From NCBI GenBank assembly GCA_948474755.1, contig CAOLHI010000247.1, forward strand, positions 620,001-684,000: a stretch of DNA of 64,000 nucleotides. The letters run 5' to 3'. A model generated the notes under the pieces. It saw only the letters and a program-made list of their open reading frames with translations, was not told the DNA's origin and did no database searches. Source of the stretch: Ctenosaura bakeri (lineage: Eukaryota; Chordata; Lepidosauria; Squamata; Iguanidae). The translations under genes were made by a program, and so were the position numbers. Shown here one piece after another: positions 23,230-34,720 of the stretch. The stretch's first letter is position 1, and each line of letters starts with the position of its first letter.

Positions 23230-23310
23230 GTTCAGCCTTCTCCAACTTGATGCCTTCCAGATGTATTGGCCTACAATGATTTCCAGCCAGAATGAACATT
23301 GTCATTTCCC
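23230..23310 (+). mobile_element. hAT-like MITE fragment
   Basis: TTCAGCCTTCTCCAACTTGA, then CCTTCCAGATGTATTGGCC and CCAGCCAGAATG. One arm of a common reptile hAT MITE; the other arm is missing. Confidence 0.55.
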
Positions 23311-23635
23311 CTGTCTCTGTGCAGGTTCAGAATGCATCATCTTTAAGCATCTTATAAATTGCTATAGCATAGTCAACTAGAAAGACTACTACAAGAAACA
23401 TGTTTACAGAGGACAGACTTTTTCTGATATTGGTAGGTCTTGTGGCCTCAGCCATCTGGACAGGTAGCAAGTGCTTTCTCTCAGCATCATGTTTCTAAGT
23501 GACAAAAGTGTCCCAACACCTACCTAGCTGTAATTCCTGAGAAATTTAAACTATAATGAATTAATCACATGATCTTGTCTGTTCAGAAGTAAGCCCCAAG
23601 CCTGGCATGGCTTAAGAACCATTCCTTTCACACAA

Positions 23636-23654
23636 CATACACACACACACACAC
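23636..23654. repeat. (CA)n microsatellite
   Basis: A short run of about nine CA units inside the ELOVL1 upstream intron. Confidence 0.85.
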
Positions 23655-24599
23655 TGCTCAGGCTACTTATTTGCTGAAACAGCACTGCAAAGAGACAGAG
23701 AAACTGTTTTGTTCTATATAGGCCAGACCTGTTCAGTCTGTTTGGAAGCAGGAGTTACTTCTGTTCAGCAAGCTATCCCACAGCAGCCAAGGTTTTAAAC
23801 TTTGGAGCAATTCTGCCTCACAAAAATCCAGACTAAGAACACAGTACCATCTCTCCCATTTCTTGAGTAAGTACAGGGGAGACTTGCAATAACCTCAGAA
23901 GCCCACTCTCACACATGACAAATCACTCTATTGCCCAGGTACCACCCTTTCCTGACACCCATACCTAACCAAGGTATCAGACTGGTCAGACCAGAAGGGC
24001 AGCTTAAATACGAGTCTCTACCAGTCACATTCTGTTACATTACTAGAAAGGCCATTAAAAATAAATCCCAGCTTTGCTTGAGGGAGACAAGTGTTCCAGC
24101 TAAGAACTCTGACTTGATCAAAATAAGGCTCCTAACAAAACAAAAATAAGTGAAATGGCAAGGTGTGTAAACATTAATGATTAAAAAAAAGTTTAAATAG
24201 GATCTTTTAAAATTTAAATCAGTTTCATTTCTTAAAATCATACAAAAGACTAAATTTATTTCTTAGCTCTCAGAATTCCCCCTTGCTTCCAAAGAGGTTC
24301 AACAGATGGATGGGATAGTTTCTCTGTTGCTGTGCTGTTTCAGCAGAGAATTAAAAGTAAATTTCATCACAGACATGTTAAGTGAACCTGTACTTGCAGT
24401 CTCATAATGAAAAAACAGCTGTCACATGAATTCATGCATGCTGATCTATCTATAACAAAAATTGGGCAGCCATTAAGATTTCAGCTTATGAAAACAGTAC
24501 TATTCTGTACAGCACTGAATAGTAATTACCAGTTCTTGCTTCAAATTCTGAGTTCTCTGGGTCTCTCTCAATCTCAACAGAATTTACACAATATACAAG

Positions 24600-24850
24600 A
24601 GCCCTTTTCGCACCGTACCTTGTCGCGGCAGTGGGGAGCGGCGCTTGCGCAAGAAGCCACTCGCGCAAGCAGCTCAAGACAGCCCTTCTTCCTTCCGCAT
24701 GGTTTCCTGTTAGCACGACCGTCACCCTAGCGCCCCTCCCCTTCCTTCCGCAGCGCAGTCTGGGAGTTGTAGGCTGCGCTGGGGGAAGGAAGCGCGACCG
24801 GGCCGCCTTGCTGACACACCGCACAGAAGTAAGTGCGTGAGGACGCCGCA
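24600..24850. promoter_or_regulatory. CpG-rich, probably bidirectional promoter
   Basis: A GC- and CpG-rich block in AT-rich surroundings. On the minus strand, GACAAG followed by GTACGG at 24619/24618 is a usable splice donor that would feed the ELOVL1 acceptor at 20408. On the plus strand, CACAGAA followed by GTAAGTGCG at 24828/24829 is a strong donor pointing the other way. Between them, GCAGTCTGGGAGTTGTAGG (24755-24773) reads on the minus strand as the CTACAACTCCCAG motif bound by ZNF143/THAP11, common at bidirectional promoters. Transcript structure is inferred. Confidence 0.55.
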
Positions 24851-27800
24851 AGCATTGTGCGAGCGTGGAGTATTTTCGGTTTAAAGCCGAAAATCAAAAA
24901 ATGCGCACGCGCGCCGCTTTAGCCTCATGAGCGTCGCACAAGTGGGAGTGTGTTGTATGGAGCAACGCTCCCATTCACGCGATGCTCAGGGCGCTCACAC
25001 AAGAAAAAAAGGATGCGAAAAGGGCCAAAGACATAGGCTGAGTGATGCTGCACTCATGTGGGTGGTTGAACCAAGAAAAACAGAAAATTATTTAAGACAG
25101 AAAAACAATATAGGAAAGGAGGATAGAAAAACCCCTACACTTTGTTACAGGAAAGAACTGTAATGGATTCTTCTGGGCATAAGAGAAACCATATCTTAGA
25201 ATATACTTTCTTCCCTTGGTAAGAAAGGAAAACATGTTAATTGTGAACAATCTAAAAAGAAAGAGCAGAGTCCAGCACCTTGAATTAGTGTTCTTTCAGT
25301 TGCTAACCCAACTTTTCAGAGTACTACCTTCCTTTGCAGACTATGGAGATAATATTTTCTTCATTTAATATTATTCACTCCAAGTTAGGAAATCAACCTG
25401 AGGGTTGAAAAGCAGGGAAAGCCATGTTTTCATTGTAGTCTATAAATAAAAATGCCATTTGGCAATGTAGAAGATGAAATCTAGCTGTGACGTTTTAAGG
25501 ACAGTGTACAGTATACACTTACTTATTTAGACACAGAATTATAAAAACAAACTTTTAAAAATATATATTTTAAGCAACCAGAATGGTGTGGGGGCCAAAC
25601 AGTCTGCCTTTGGGTACAGGGATTCAAAATCTACTGCCATCTCTAACCATATGGCTCCCACATGCCTTCTGTGTCCCTTTCCCACTACTCTTCTGCACAA
25701 CTGTCATAAGCATTATAAAAAGAACTCATGGGCAAATGAGTACTTTGTATGTAAATGAAATGAAAATGAATACTATGTATATGTATATTTTAAGCAAAGC
25801 CATTAGCCAGCAATGCTCCGTTAACAAACTAGAAACCATTAGGTAACTTTTAAGATTTTGTTTAATAAACTAAGTACTGTCATGTTTATGTCAACAATTT
25901 ACTTCTTGGCATTCCTAATATATTGCAGAATTCACAGCTTGACAATGGCAATGTGTATATTAATTACTATTTACTAAATAAATAAAAAGAAAGTTATCTA
26001 AAAAATTTACACAAGGTATATCCTCCTACATGTTGTAAACTAATTTAATGATAGTAAGAACTGCAGCAAGAAATATGTGAAGTAGTATAAGGTGAAACTT
26101 ACTTAAATCAGTGACTTAAATCAGGATTTTCTTTTACTAATTTAAACCACTATTTAAACCAATGATTTAAATAAATATATCAGCTTCCAGAAACTAAAAA
26201 ATTACCCCTCCCCCAAAATGTGCTATACAGCTAAACAGGAACCCACCCATGCTGTACTTCCCAGTGGGCATCCATACAACTTTTACACAGACATACATTC
26301 CAGCATTAAGCCAAACTATCTCTCCTGCATTTGCTGCAATCTTTCGTCCTTGAATTCCAACTCACCTACTTCTGCAAACAGGGTCCTAGCAAAACTATAA
26401 AAGGATGTATAAGATTCTTAGCCCTGTTGCATCTCAAACCCACAGATGTTCCAAAGCCAACAACACAAAGCTCCGCACCCACATGAGTGGCTTGTATAGA
26501 AGTGTTGTGCCTGGTACTGCCACCCACATGGGAACAGAGAGGAATCTCTCAATAGTATATTGATGCAAAGAGATGGAGGAGGGGATTGGAATGCTGGTAT
26601 GAGTGGCCTGCTGGGGGACTGGCTGCATTAAGCATCCAGAGCAACGGCAAACGGGCAGCCCTGAAAGGGAAAGAAGCATTAATGAAGGGAAGTACCAAAC
26701 CCAAGTGTTCTTTCTATCCATCATAAAACACATACTGATTTCAAGTGAATTATTCCAACCATACATCCATATCATTCTCTCTCAGAGTGAGGTTGCTCTT
26801 GGAATCAAAATGTCAAATTTTTCCTGGTTCACAGATATGACACAGGCCCTAATACAGAATTGTCTTAATCCAAATAAGTTGAAAAAAGGGGACACAATGG
26901 CCCAGACAGCCATAGAAAAAAGAATATATGAAATTAGTTGGCAGGGACAAGACTGCTCACATGGATAAAACAGTAAAAGGAATGAAAGCAAAGAAATCAC
27001 TTGGAAGACCTTGAAGGCTGCAAGGTTGGTCTAATTTCTTGGTTTTGCCACATGGTTTTCTGGGACCTAAAATGTCACTACTTCTTAGCAACCCATAGTT
27101 CCCCATAATGCAGACTGAGATGTAGTTAAGCCTTATGGATTTGGAAGGGCTCTAAAGGGCCTATTTGGCTCATATTTTTGGCATCTGGACAGACAGGCTT
27201 AGGAACCAGATTTACAAAATGTCTTTGTAAAAGAGATAGAAATTCCTCTCCTTGCACAAAGCTGAAGAAAGACTCCAACTTCTCCTACAGCTCCTCCCAT
27301 CCTTACTTAGTAGGAGAAAAATCTCCAGTCCTACAATGGAAGGCCCCAACCTGGTCTCCTAAAATATGTAGCTCTCCCAATGGGACTCTCGTATTGAAAA
27401 CCAATCTATACAACTAATAAATAAAATAAAAGTTCTCCCCAGATACTGTAACTTGGCAATAACTCCCAGAACAGCCAAATGCCCATGAAGCAATGCCATG
27501 TAAAACTAATTCTCTCTCGTTATCACTTCCAGATATGTCATTTTACCATTCCATTGCAATCTAGACCGTGTGGTTTTGTTTAGTATTTAAGAACACACTA
27601 TGTACTTTCTTTTTCAACTCAGAGAAAAGTTGCAGATTCATACCTAAAATCAATTTACTCTTTCTCTAATTATCAGGGTAATTTTCCGAACATGAGATAA
27701 AAATGGTTTTGGCTCCCCTGGCAAAACTGTCTTCATTTCAAGAGTCAAGAAAGCTGCCTCTACCAACTTTCTACTCTGGTATGGCAGCCACTTATGGCTG

Positions 27801-30800
27801 TACCCTCTCTCTGCCTCCCAGCTGGAACTCATGGAGACTGTATCAATAATGAAAGTCACATGCATTTCCTGAGCGATAATCCTGGCTTGGTCTAGATAGA
27901 GTTCCTGCATGAGCCAAGGTGAAAGATATTTCACAGTAACTGAACTGTAGCAGAGACTGTAGTTAAGTCCCTTGAAGCTGTGGAAATCAATGCTGTGCAT
28001 AAAGCTCTTCATTCAGTAATGACTGGATAGGAAAAGGCAACACACAATGCTAACAATTCCCCACATTCTCATACATCCTATTAAACCCTAGAAAGGCAAT
28101 GACCACCACCTAACAAGCTGGGAAGGGAAGCCATTTTATGTATCAATATCTAAAAGAGTGATCCAGGACTACAGAATTTACAGGGCCAGCTAGAATACTG
28201 CATTCAGAAGATTGTAGTTCATGGGGGAAGTTGCACACTCTTGTCAAGCTCCAGGACAAATAAAGTAGACCCATGACTCAAGGAGGACACCCTTTTTCAG
28301 GTGAGATGGCTCATGAGTCATAAGAACAGGCCTGATAAGAACATATACTCCAGGTAGTGAGACCTACCATCCTCTTTGCTAACAAAAGGGGGTGAGATTC
28401 AGGAGCAAATTAGCAGATTATGTATAGGACTGCATCCAAAGTTAGTACAGGACAGTATAAGCCAGCATTTGTTAATGGAGATGTGGAGTACATTCCCTAC
28501 ACAAATTGGGGTATGTATGACATTTAAAACACAATAAGCACAATGTATGAATAGTGGTCATTGACTTTAACTGAAGCAATAAGAAATTTCTAAGTGATAA
28601 CTAAAATTATTTAAAATTCAAATACGATTTACCTTTGCTCAGACTTAAGCACTGCTCTTGCTACAGAATCCCAGAGCTTCTGTGAAGTGTTAGTCCAATA
28701 GACGATGTTGCAAGAACACTAGTCTCTCTCACAAGTACATTCCACAGACTTGGCTATAGTCCATAATGTGACACACAAGCAAACTTGTATTCTATTTTGA
28801 GAGGAAACTTTTTTTCCCAAAGGAGTACCTGTGTTAGCCTGCTGCAGCAAAAGAAAAAAGAATCTTGATTGACCTTAAAGATATAATGCTGATGTCCCAA
28901 TAAACTTTTAAGATGTCCAAGGTGTCTCTATTCAGATCAACTTTGTTTCTGTCTGAGCAAAAGGAACCAGATCATCAGGCTGTCACAGTACTGGTAATTC
29001 CCAGATCAGAGATGAGCAAAGACAGAACCTGTTTGGAAGGCTCAGTCAAACATTGTATTTTCAGAATAAGAAGTTGGTCAAACAAGAGATACTCCCCAAA
29101 GGTTATTCTACACCCAACAATCTCAACCATTTGTTGTTGTTAACTGCTATCAAGTTGAGTTCAACTTACAATAACCCTAGGGATGGATGACCTCCAAGTC
29201 ACCCTATTATCAACTGCCCTAATCAGCTCTTGTATATTAAGAAAATGTCAAAGGAAGATATCAGCTGTAAGAATGATACATCAGTCCAGTTAGAGGTAAT
29301 ATCCACAATCACTGCAATAAAAGCCCTAAAGCAGACCTTATAATAATTTTTTGTTTAAATCCAAATGCAATACTACACAATGGTACATATATAGTGCTAG
29401 ACTTTCTTCCACCTACCACAAGTTCCAAATGTGTACTACAAAAACTGGGTACTTCTATAAATGCTAGTCTAGTTTGATCCTGAATTTAAGATAAATTTAA
29501 GGCTTCAGGAAAGATACTGAATCAGATTAATGTAGGTTTTCTCCCTATACATCTCCTATAGCTACCTTCCAAATCCAGAGGCTCTATCTTGGTTGGCCTA
29601 GCCCAGAAATTCTGTCTCCATTTGCAATGAGATTCATTACTACAGCTTACCGTAGCACTTGAAGGATGAAGTTTAAGATGTACCACTGGTTTCAGAAATA
29701 CAAGCTCACCTCATAAACTGCATATATTGCAAAAGACTGCGGGGAGACTATATATAGTCTCCAGCCTAAATAAAAACTAGAAGCAACACGCAGTCACATG
29801 TCCCCATAATTTTTAATTCCAAACCATCACTGCTTTTTAATCCCTACAGCTTCCAGCTATCACTGTAGGTTTAAGTAGATGCATATAAAGATACTGAACT
29901 CCTTACTCTCTGGCTCTTTTCGCCTTCAGAAGATTCTCACACCCACTTAAATGTTTGGTGGCTCTCATCCCCACTACTTCTATTCTGCAAATATGGGGTC
30001 CAAGTTTGCAGCAAATGCTCCCTCTACTGGATGGGTGTGGGGGCAGCGTGGCCCAGAAAAACAACCAAAGAGTTAACCAGTACACTATTCATATGTGGGA
30101 AAACAGTATCAAACTGAAAAAAAAAGCAAGAAGAATCATGGGGAAAGATACCATTGATGGTGGGCATCTAGTTTAGATCCAAGACTTCAGACATCACAGC
30201 AGCAGTTCTAAACTGCAAGGGAAAGAAGTGACATACCTAAACCTATTTTTGAGGTGTAAAAATGACAAGGAACACCACAGAATAGATTATTAAAAACCAC
30301 AGGTGTCACTCTGATGTGGATATCTGTGCTGTCAAGTATTTTTAAGTTCCAAGCTCATCTGGTAAGTCTGACTCCCAAAATGGCACTCAAAGTCACAATG
30401 GCATTCCACATTTTAACATCTTCTTGAGAGTTGGCATATTTGTTCTTTTTCCGTAAAACAGACTGAGTCTTGCAGGTCCTTAAAAATTAAATATATTATA
30501 TAATACACTAATTATTCAAATTATATTCAAACTCACTTAAATAAATTCAAACACAAATAATTCAAATACCTTACATCATAAGGTTTCATGAGCTAGAGCC
30601 CATGTATGATGCAGAATCTAGTTTATAAAAGCATGGACTATATATATTTGTTCATATTTAAGGGACTACAAAACTTTTTTTATGCAAAATAGCTTGTCTA
30701 TACTACTGTCAACTACGTAAAAATAGGCACAGTACTATCTCCCACGCTTAATCCGGATTATTACTAATATGTCAGATTCGCAACAAACACCAATACAAGT

Positions 30801-31300
30801 TGTATCTCCCTAATCCCAGAAACAGGAGTCTGGGTGGGGGTTTTTGAGACTCCTTAGGAAACAATTCAGTATGGGGGAGCTATCAGCTGCTACTTGCACC
30901 TTACTGCTATTACCACTCCCGGTTTACAAAGTTATTTAAACGTTTGTGCAACTGGTTTACCATTGGATAGCATAGATTTATGATAAGACTGGTTACTCCT
31001 ACAGAAGAGACCGCCTGCAGGTACAACAACTAATCCTACGACTCTGGAAACTGAATTTGTTTGAAAAGAGTGATTCATAAAGTTGAAGCAAAGGCAGGGG
31101 ATCAGAAAAGAAGGAGGGAGGCATCAGGTGTAATTGCCCAACTTTCAGAATCCAAGACAGAAACCCGACCACTCTCACAAGGCCCACAGCACTGGAGCTC
31201 CCCCTTCCCCAGGCCTGCGGTACTTTTTAACAGTTACATTCCAAAGAAGAGGCCTATATGAGGCTTTGCTGATCATTTTCTCTCTTTACTGAGAAACAAA
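24851..31300. other. Intergenic or first-intron sequence, no gene recognised
   Basis: About 6.4 kb. A minus-strand frame of 120 codons at 27650-28012 has no domain I recognise and no splice context. A run of ATTTAAAT-like palindromic words lies at 26090-26180. A SINE tail-like piece lies at 29135-29215 (GTTGTTGTTAACTGCTATCAAGTTG). No MED8-like exon, which mammalian synteny would predict near here, was recognised. Confidence 0.4.
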
Positions 31301-32850
31301 CATCACCTGTTGAATCTTTGTCCTTCGCAGATACCTCACGAGGGCTGGAGGGAGAGGAAACTAGCAACGCGCCCTCAGCCGCGCTTTTGGGCCACCTTCT
31401 GTCCTCCTCCACAGCAGCTCGGCCCAGTTTTGCCTTTTACAAGACCACAGCGGAGGCCAAACTCCCTCAAAACCACCCCGTGGCACCGAACATCCCGCTC
31501 TCATTTCTGTGCCGCGGTCTAACTCGGCTGAGGGAAAATATTTCCCCCGTGGTGTTTTCCTCCCCGCCTTAAACTGCCCAGCGCAAGCTGTCACGGAGCC
31601 TGCCTCTGGGCAAAGCGGCTAATCCTTCCCCGGCGCCGCCCCAGAACCAACTCCCGGCTCTGGAACTCGACTCCAGCCTCCGAGGGCCGTTAGGGACCGC
31701 TGTCAAGCTGTCGACCCCGTCGGCGCGGCCTGCCTCAGGCACCGCCGGCAGACAGTGGAAGAAGTTGCCCGTCGGCTCCGCTCCAGCCGCAAGAGAAACG
31801 GGCCGCCGGATGCCGCGCCGCTCCCATCTGGAAGAACGAAGGCCATTTCCGCACTAGGCTGTTATAGCGCGACGATTCCACTTTCAACCTCCTCTGGAAT
31901 CCTGGGGTTTGCAGTTTCGGGAGGGGCCGGCCGGCCCCTCCCGAAACTGCAAACCCCAGGATTCCAGAGGAGGTTGAAAGTGGAATCGTCGCGCTATAAC
32001 AGCCTAGTGCGGAAATGGCCTTCGAAGACTGCTCGGCGGGGCCCAAGCCAGCCGCTCGCAGGGCGTGGCAGGCAAAGAAGCGAACTAGGACGGCGCGAAA
32101 CCGCACGCCGCCCCGCGGCCCCTCGGGTCACCGAGGAGCCCTCCCCAGGTTCCTTCCCCAGCGGCCGCACTCACCCGCCGGGCGAATGAGGGAGAGGGGA
32201 ACCAGCGCGTCCCTGAGAGGCCACCCGAGCACCACTTCCTCCTCTGTAGACCCGCTTCGGCGTCACCCCAGAGTTAAAGGGGACCGCCCCGAGCGCTTCG
32301 CCACCCGTGATTGGCAGAGCACCGCAGACTGCCAGTTACCTCACTGAGGAGGAGCCTTTCGCCTGGCGCGTCCCCTCGGAGAGCGCGCTGGCTCGGTGGA
32401 GAGGCCGGCCGAGCGAGCCGGCGGCCAATGGGCGCGGCAGAGGGGTGCCCTTCCCCTCCCCCTCGGTGTGGAGCAACGCTGCCAGCGCCTCCGCGCTGCC
32501 TTTTCCCTGACGGGTCGGGCGGTGGTTGAGGCTTGCTGGGGAATGGCGCTGAGCCCACGCGTTCCCAATCCACGGTTGCGGAACCCGGTCTTAAAAATCT
32601 TTTTCCTTTGCTGCTCGTGGCCGCGCGTGCTCACGTGAAGGCTCGCTGGTTTTTCTGGGGCAAAGGGCAAGCTAGATACGATACATGCCGCCGAGGTGGT
32701 TTGGGTTTAAATTTTAAACGGCAGCTGTGGGTGAGGCGCTCTCGTGATGGGACCGCGGTGGGGGGGGGAGTGTCGCTTTCCCTCAGCCCGGCCGCCCTCC
32801 GTTGCTTTTTCCCGAGAAGGAAGGCGCCACTGCCACAGGTTGGTAAAACC
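31300..32850. promoter_or_regulatory. CpG island with promoter features, minus-strand donor
   Basis: A 1.5-kb GC- and CpG-dense block. On the minus strand GCCCGGCGG followed by GTGAGTGCGG (32175/32174) is a near-ideal splice donor. Upstream of it on that strand are a TGACG word near 32265 and a CCAAT box at 32314-32310. A second CCAAT, beside GGGCGCGG, is on the plus strand at 32425. It could be the distal ELOVL1 promoter, with a non-coding first exon, or the promoter of an unrecognised gene. A perfect palindromic element sits inside it at 31842-32019. Confidence 0.5.
31842..32019. mobile_element. 178-bp palindromic MITE, perfect copy
   Basis: The two arms are identical in reverse complement and meet at GGGGCCGG/CCGGCCCC (31930/31931) with no spacer. 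The symmetry runs five bases further on each side (CGAAG...CTTCG), giving a perfect 188-bp palindrome at 31837-32024. Termini GCCATTTCC...GGAAATGGC. Non-coding; any open frame through it reads the same on both strands. Confidence 0.93.
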
Positions 32851-32928
32851 AGAATGGCTGTTTCCGCCTTTCCTTCTTCAGAACAATTTGAAACGTTCTT
32901 ATTGCGTTTCCTAAAATAGAAGGCTAGG

Positions 32929-33106
32929 GCCATTTCTGCACGAGTCTGTTATAGCGCGATGATTCCACTTTCAACCTCCTATGGAATCCTGGGGTTTGCA
33001 GTTTCGAGAGGGGCCGCCCGGCCCCTCCCGAAACTGCAAACCCCAGGATTCCAGAGGAGGTTGAAAGTGGAATCATCGCGCTATAACAGGTTAGTGTGGA
33101 AATGGC
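32929..33106. mobile_element. 178-bp palindromic MITE, imperfect copy
   Basis: Same family and exactly the same length as 31842-32019. About seven mismatches separate its two arms, and the centre is GGGGCCGCCCGGCCCC. It is flanked by a perfect 5-bp direct repeat CTAGG (32924-32928 and 33107-33111), a likely target-site duplication. Confidence 0.9.
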
Positions 33107-33496
33107 CTAGGATTGAACTAGCCCCTTCTTGGTCCAAGTGTGCAGTCTTTGTACGTTACCAGCTTTTTAAAATAATTTGTGCTACTACCTAAAGCTTCCC
33201 AAGCCTAGTTAACACCTCTATAATAATTTAAAATGTACCATTCACCATGTTAGCAGTCACCACAATGTTTAAAATAGAACCTCCCCCCCCCCGCAACATA
33301 CATAGGGTTTTTGGGGACATAACGGACTAAGTTACAGAATAACTGGAAAAGCCTACTTTAAGTAAGAGTTTTTATTAGAGTGATTTAAATGATGCATAGT
33401 ACAAACATGATAAAGTGAATACGTGCTATGATGGGTTCAGCTGCCAAGCAGCTCATTTCCTGTTTGAAAATAAAGTAGTTGAACCAGTAGTGCTAA

Positions 33497-33695
33497 AGGT
33501 AGCTTAATGATTAGGGAGTTGGCCTAGAATGATACGCTCGGGTTCAAAGCTCTGTTCACCAATGAAGTTCACTGGGTAACTGGGCCAGTCGTGTTCTCTC
33601 CACCTCACCTACTCACAGGGGTGTTGTGAGGATAAATAGAAGAGGCATGTACACTGCTTTCAGCTTTTGAAGGAAAGTGGGATATAAATGTAATA
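33497..33695 (+). mobile_element. tRNA-derived SINE of Sauria type
   Basis: Head with A-box-like TAGCTTAATGATTAGG and B-box-like CGGGTTCAAAGC. The body reads CTGGGTAACTGGGCCAGTCG and GGTGTTGTGAGGATAAATAG. The tail, with GGGATATAAATGTAATAA, is the usual end of these squamate SINEs. Confidence 0.78.
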
Positions 33696-33939
33696 AAGGA
33701 TAATGGTCTGGATGAAGCGTAGTAAGGTGTATGCACAGAAAGTGCACAGCATCCTGATCATATGTAAAGGCAATTTGCAATTCCTGTCAGTCATAGCAGA
33801 AAAACAGTGATTTATTAGTACTAGAAGCTGTCTGTCTGAAAACATTGCAAATCTCCAGGCAAATTAAAGTACAGTATATCATGTTTTTATACACTGTCTC
33901 AGATAACAAGATAAATTGGATTATCTAGATAAATTTTAG

Positions 33940-34720
33940 TCATGCCCCAGGTCTTTGGCTGGCTACATTGACCTACACTGGGAAATGGGTTGGAGGAATA
34001 AGTCCTTACTATTTCTGTTGGACCTCTTGCAGCTTTTGATAATACCTACCATGGTATTCTTCTGGGCCACCTATCTAGGATGGAACTTGGAGTCATTGCT
34101 TTGTACCTCCAATCCTAATTGGATGGAAGCGTTCACATTCCTCAAGGCTGTTTTCTCTCTTATGCTGTTTAATGTTTATATGAAACTATTGTGAAAGGTT
34201 TTTCTGGACTTGTAGGGTTTGGGCACTACCAGTATACTGATGACAGCCAACTCTATTTCTCCTTTCTTTCTAAATATTATGAAACAGTCTTAGTTCTTTA
34301 CAAGTGTCTGGTTTCAGTAATGGTCTGGATGTGATTAAACAAAGTTTAATTAGAGGTGTTCAAGAGATAGATCAGAGCATAGAGATTAAACATGTGCTAG
34401 CTGGAATTAACCTCTCCTGAATCTGGATTCCTAGGTTTTGGTGGTTGGGGCGGCATTTGCACAATTAGAGTTAGTATGCCAGCTTTTCTAGAGATGTCTG
34501 ATATGGCCAGGATGACACATACGTTGTTTCATCCCAACTGAACTATGCTCTTATGGAACTGTCTTTGAAGAATGATTGGAAAATGCATCTGGTCCAAAAT
34601 GCTGCAGGGCTTTTTAAAAATGTTCAGCCAGATCATTCCAAAAAATATTTGTGTAGTTCAAAATTCAGTTCATGCAGAAGTTATATTATTAGCTGATGTT
34701 TAAAAGGGACTGACAAAATG
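33940..34720 (+). mobile_element. L2 LINE internal fragment
   Basis: Decayed reverse transcriptase of L2 type. DLLQLLIIPTM near 34020 corresponds to the DLSAAFDT region, LMLFNVYMKLL follows near 34160, and the QYTDDSQLYFSF motif (YxDD) lies near 34230. A LVQNAAG word follows near 34590. Frames are broken; not functional. Confidence 0.72.

Larger units (their letters stand above)
20408..24600 (-). other. Upstream ELOVL1 intron with MITE pieces
   Basis: No coding exon is recognised. It includes hAT-like MITE pieces at 21113-21361, about 21462-21560 and 23230-23310. These carry GCCCTCCAGATGATGCTGGA or GCCTTCCAGATGTATTGGCC, typical of a widespread reptile hAT family. It also includes a (CA)n run near 23636-23654. 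Confidence 0.5.

Noticed and set aside
23636..23654. CA run as a functional regulatory element
   Set aside because: A short microsatellite with no supporting context.
27650..28012. Minus-strand frame of 120 codons as a possible upstream exon
   Set aside because: No known domain, no clear splice sites and ordinary base composition. Left as unrecognised.
31735..32189. Open frames sharing an identical 60-residue stretch on opposite strands
   Set aside because: This is the effect of the perfect palindrome, which reads the same on both strands.
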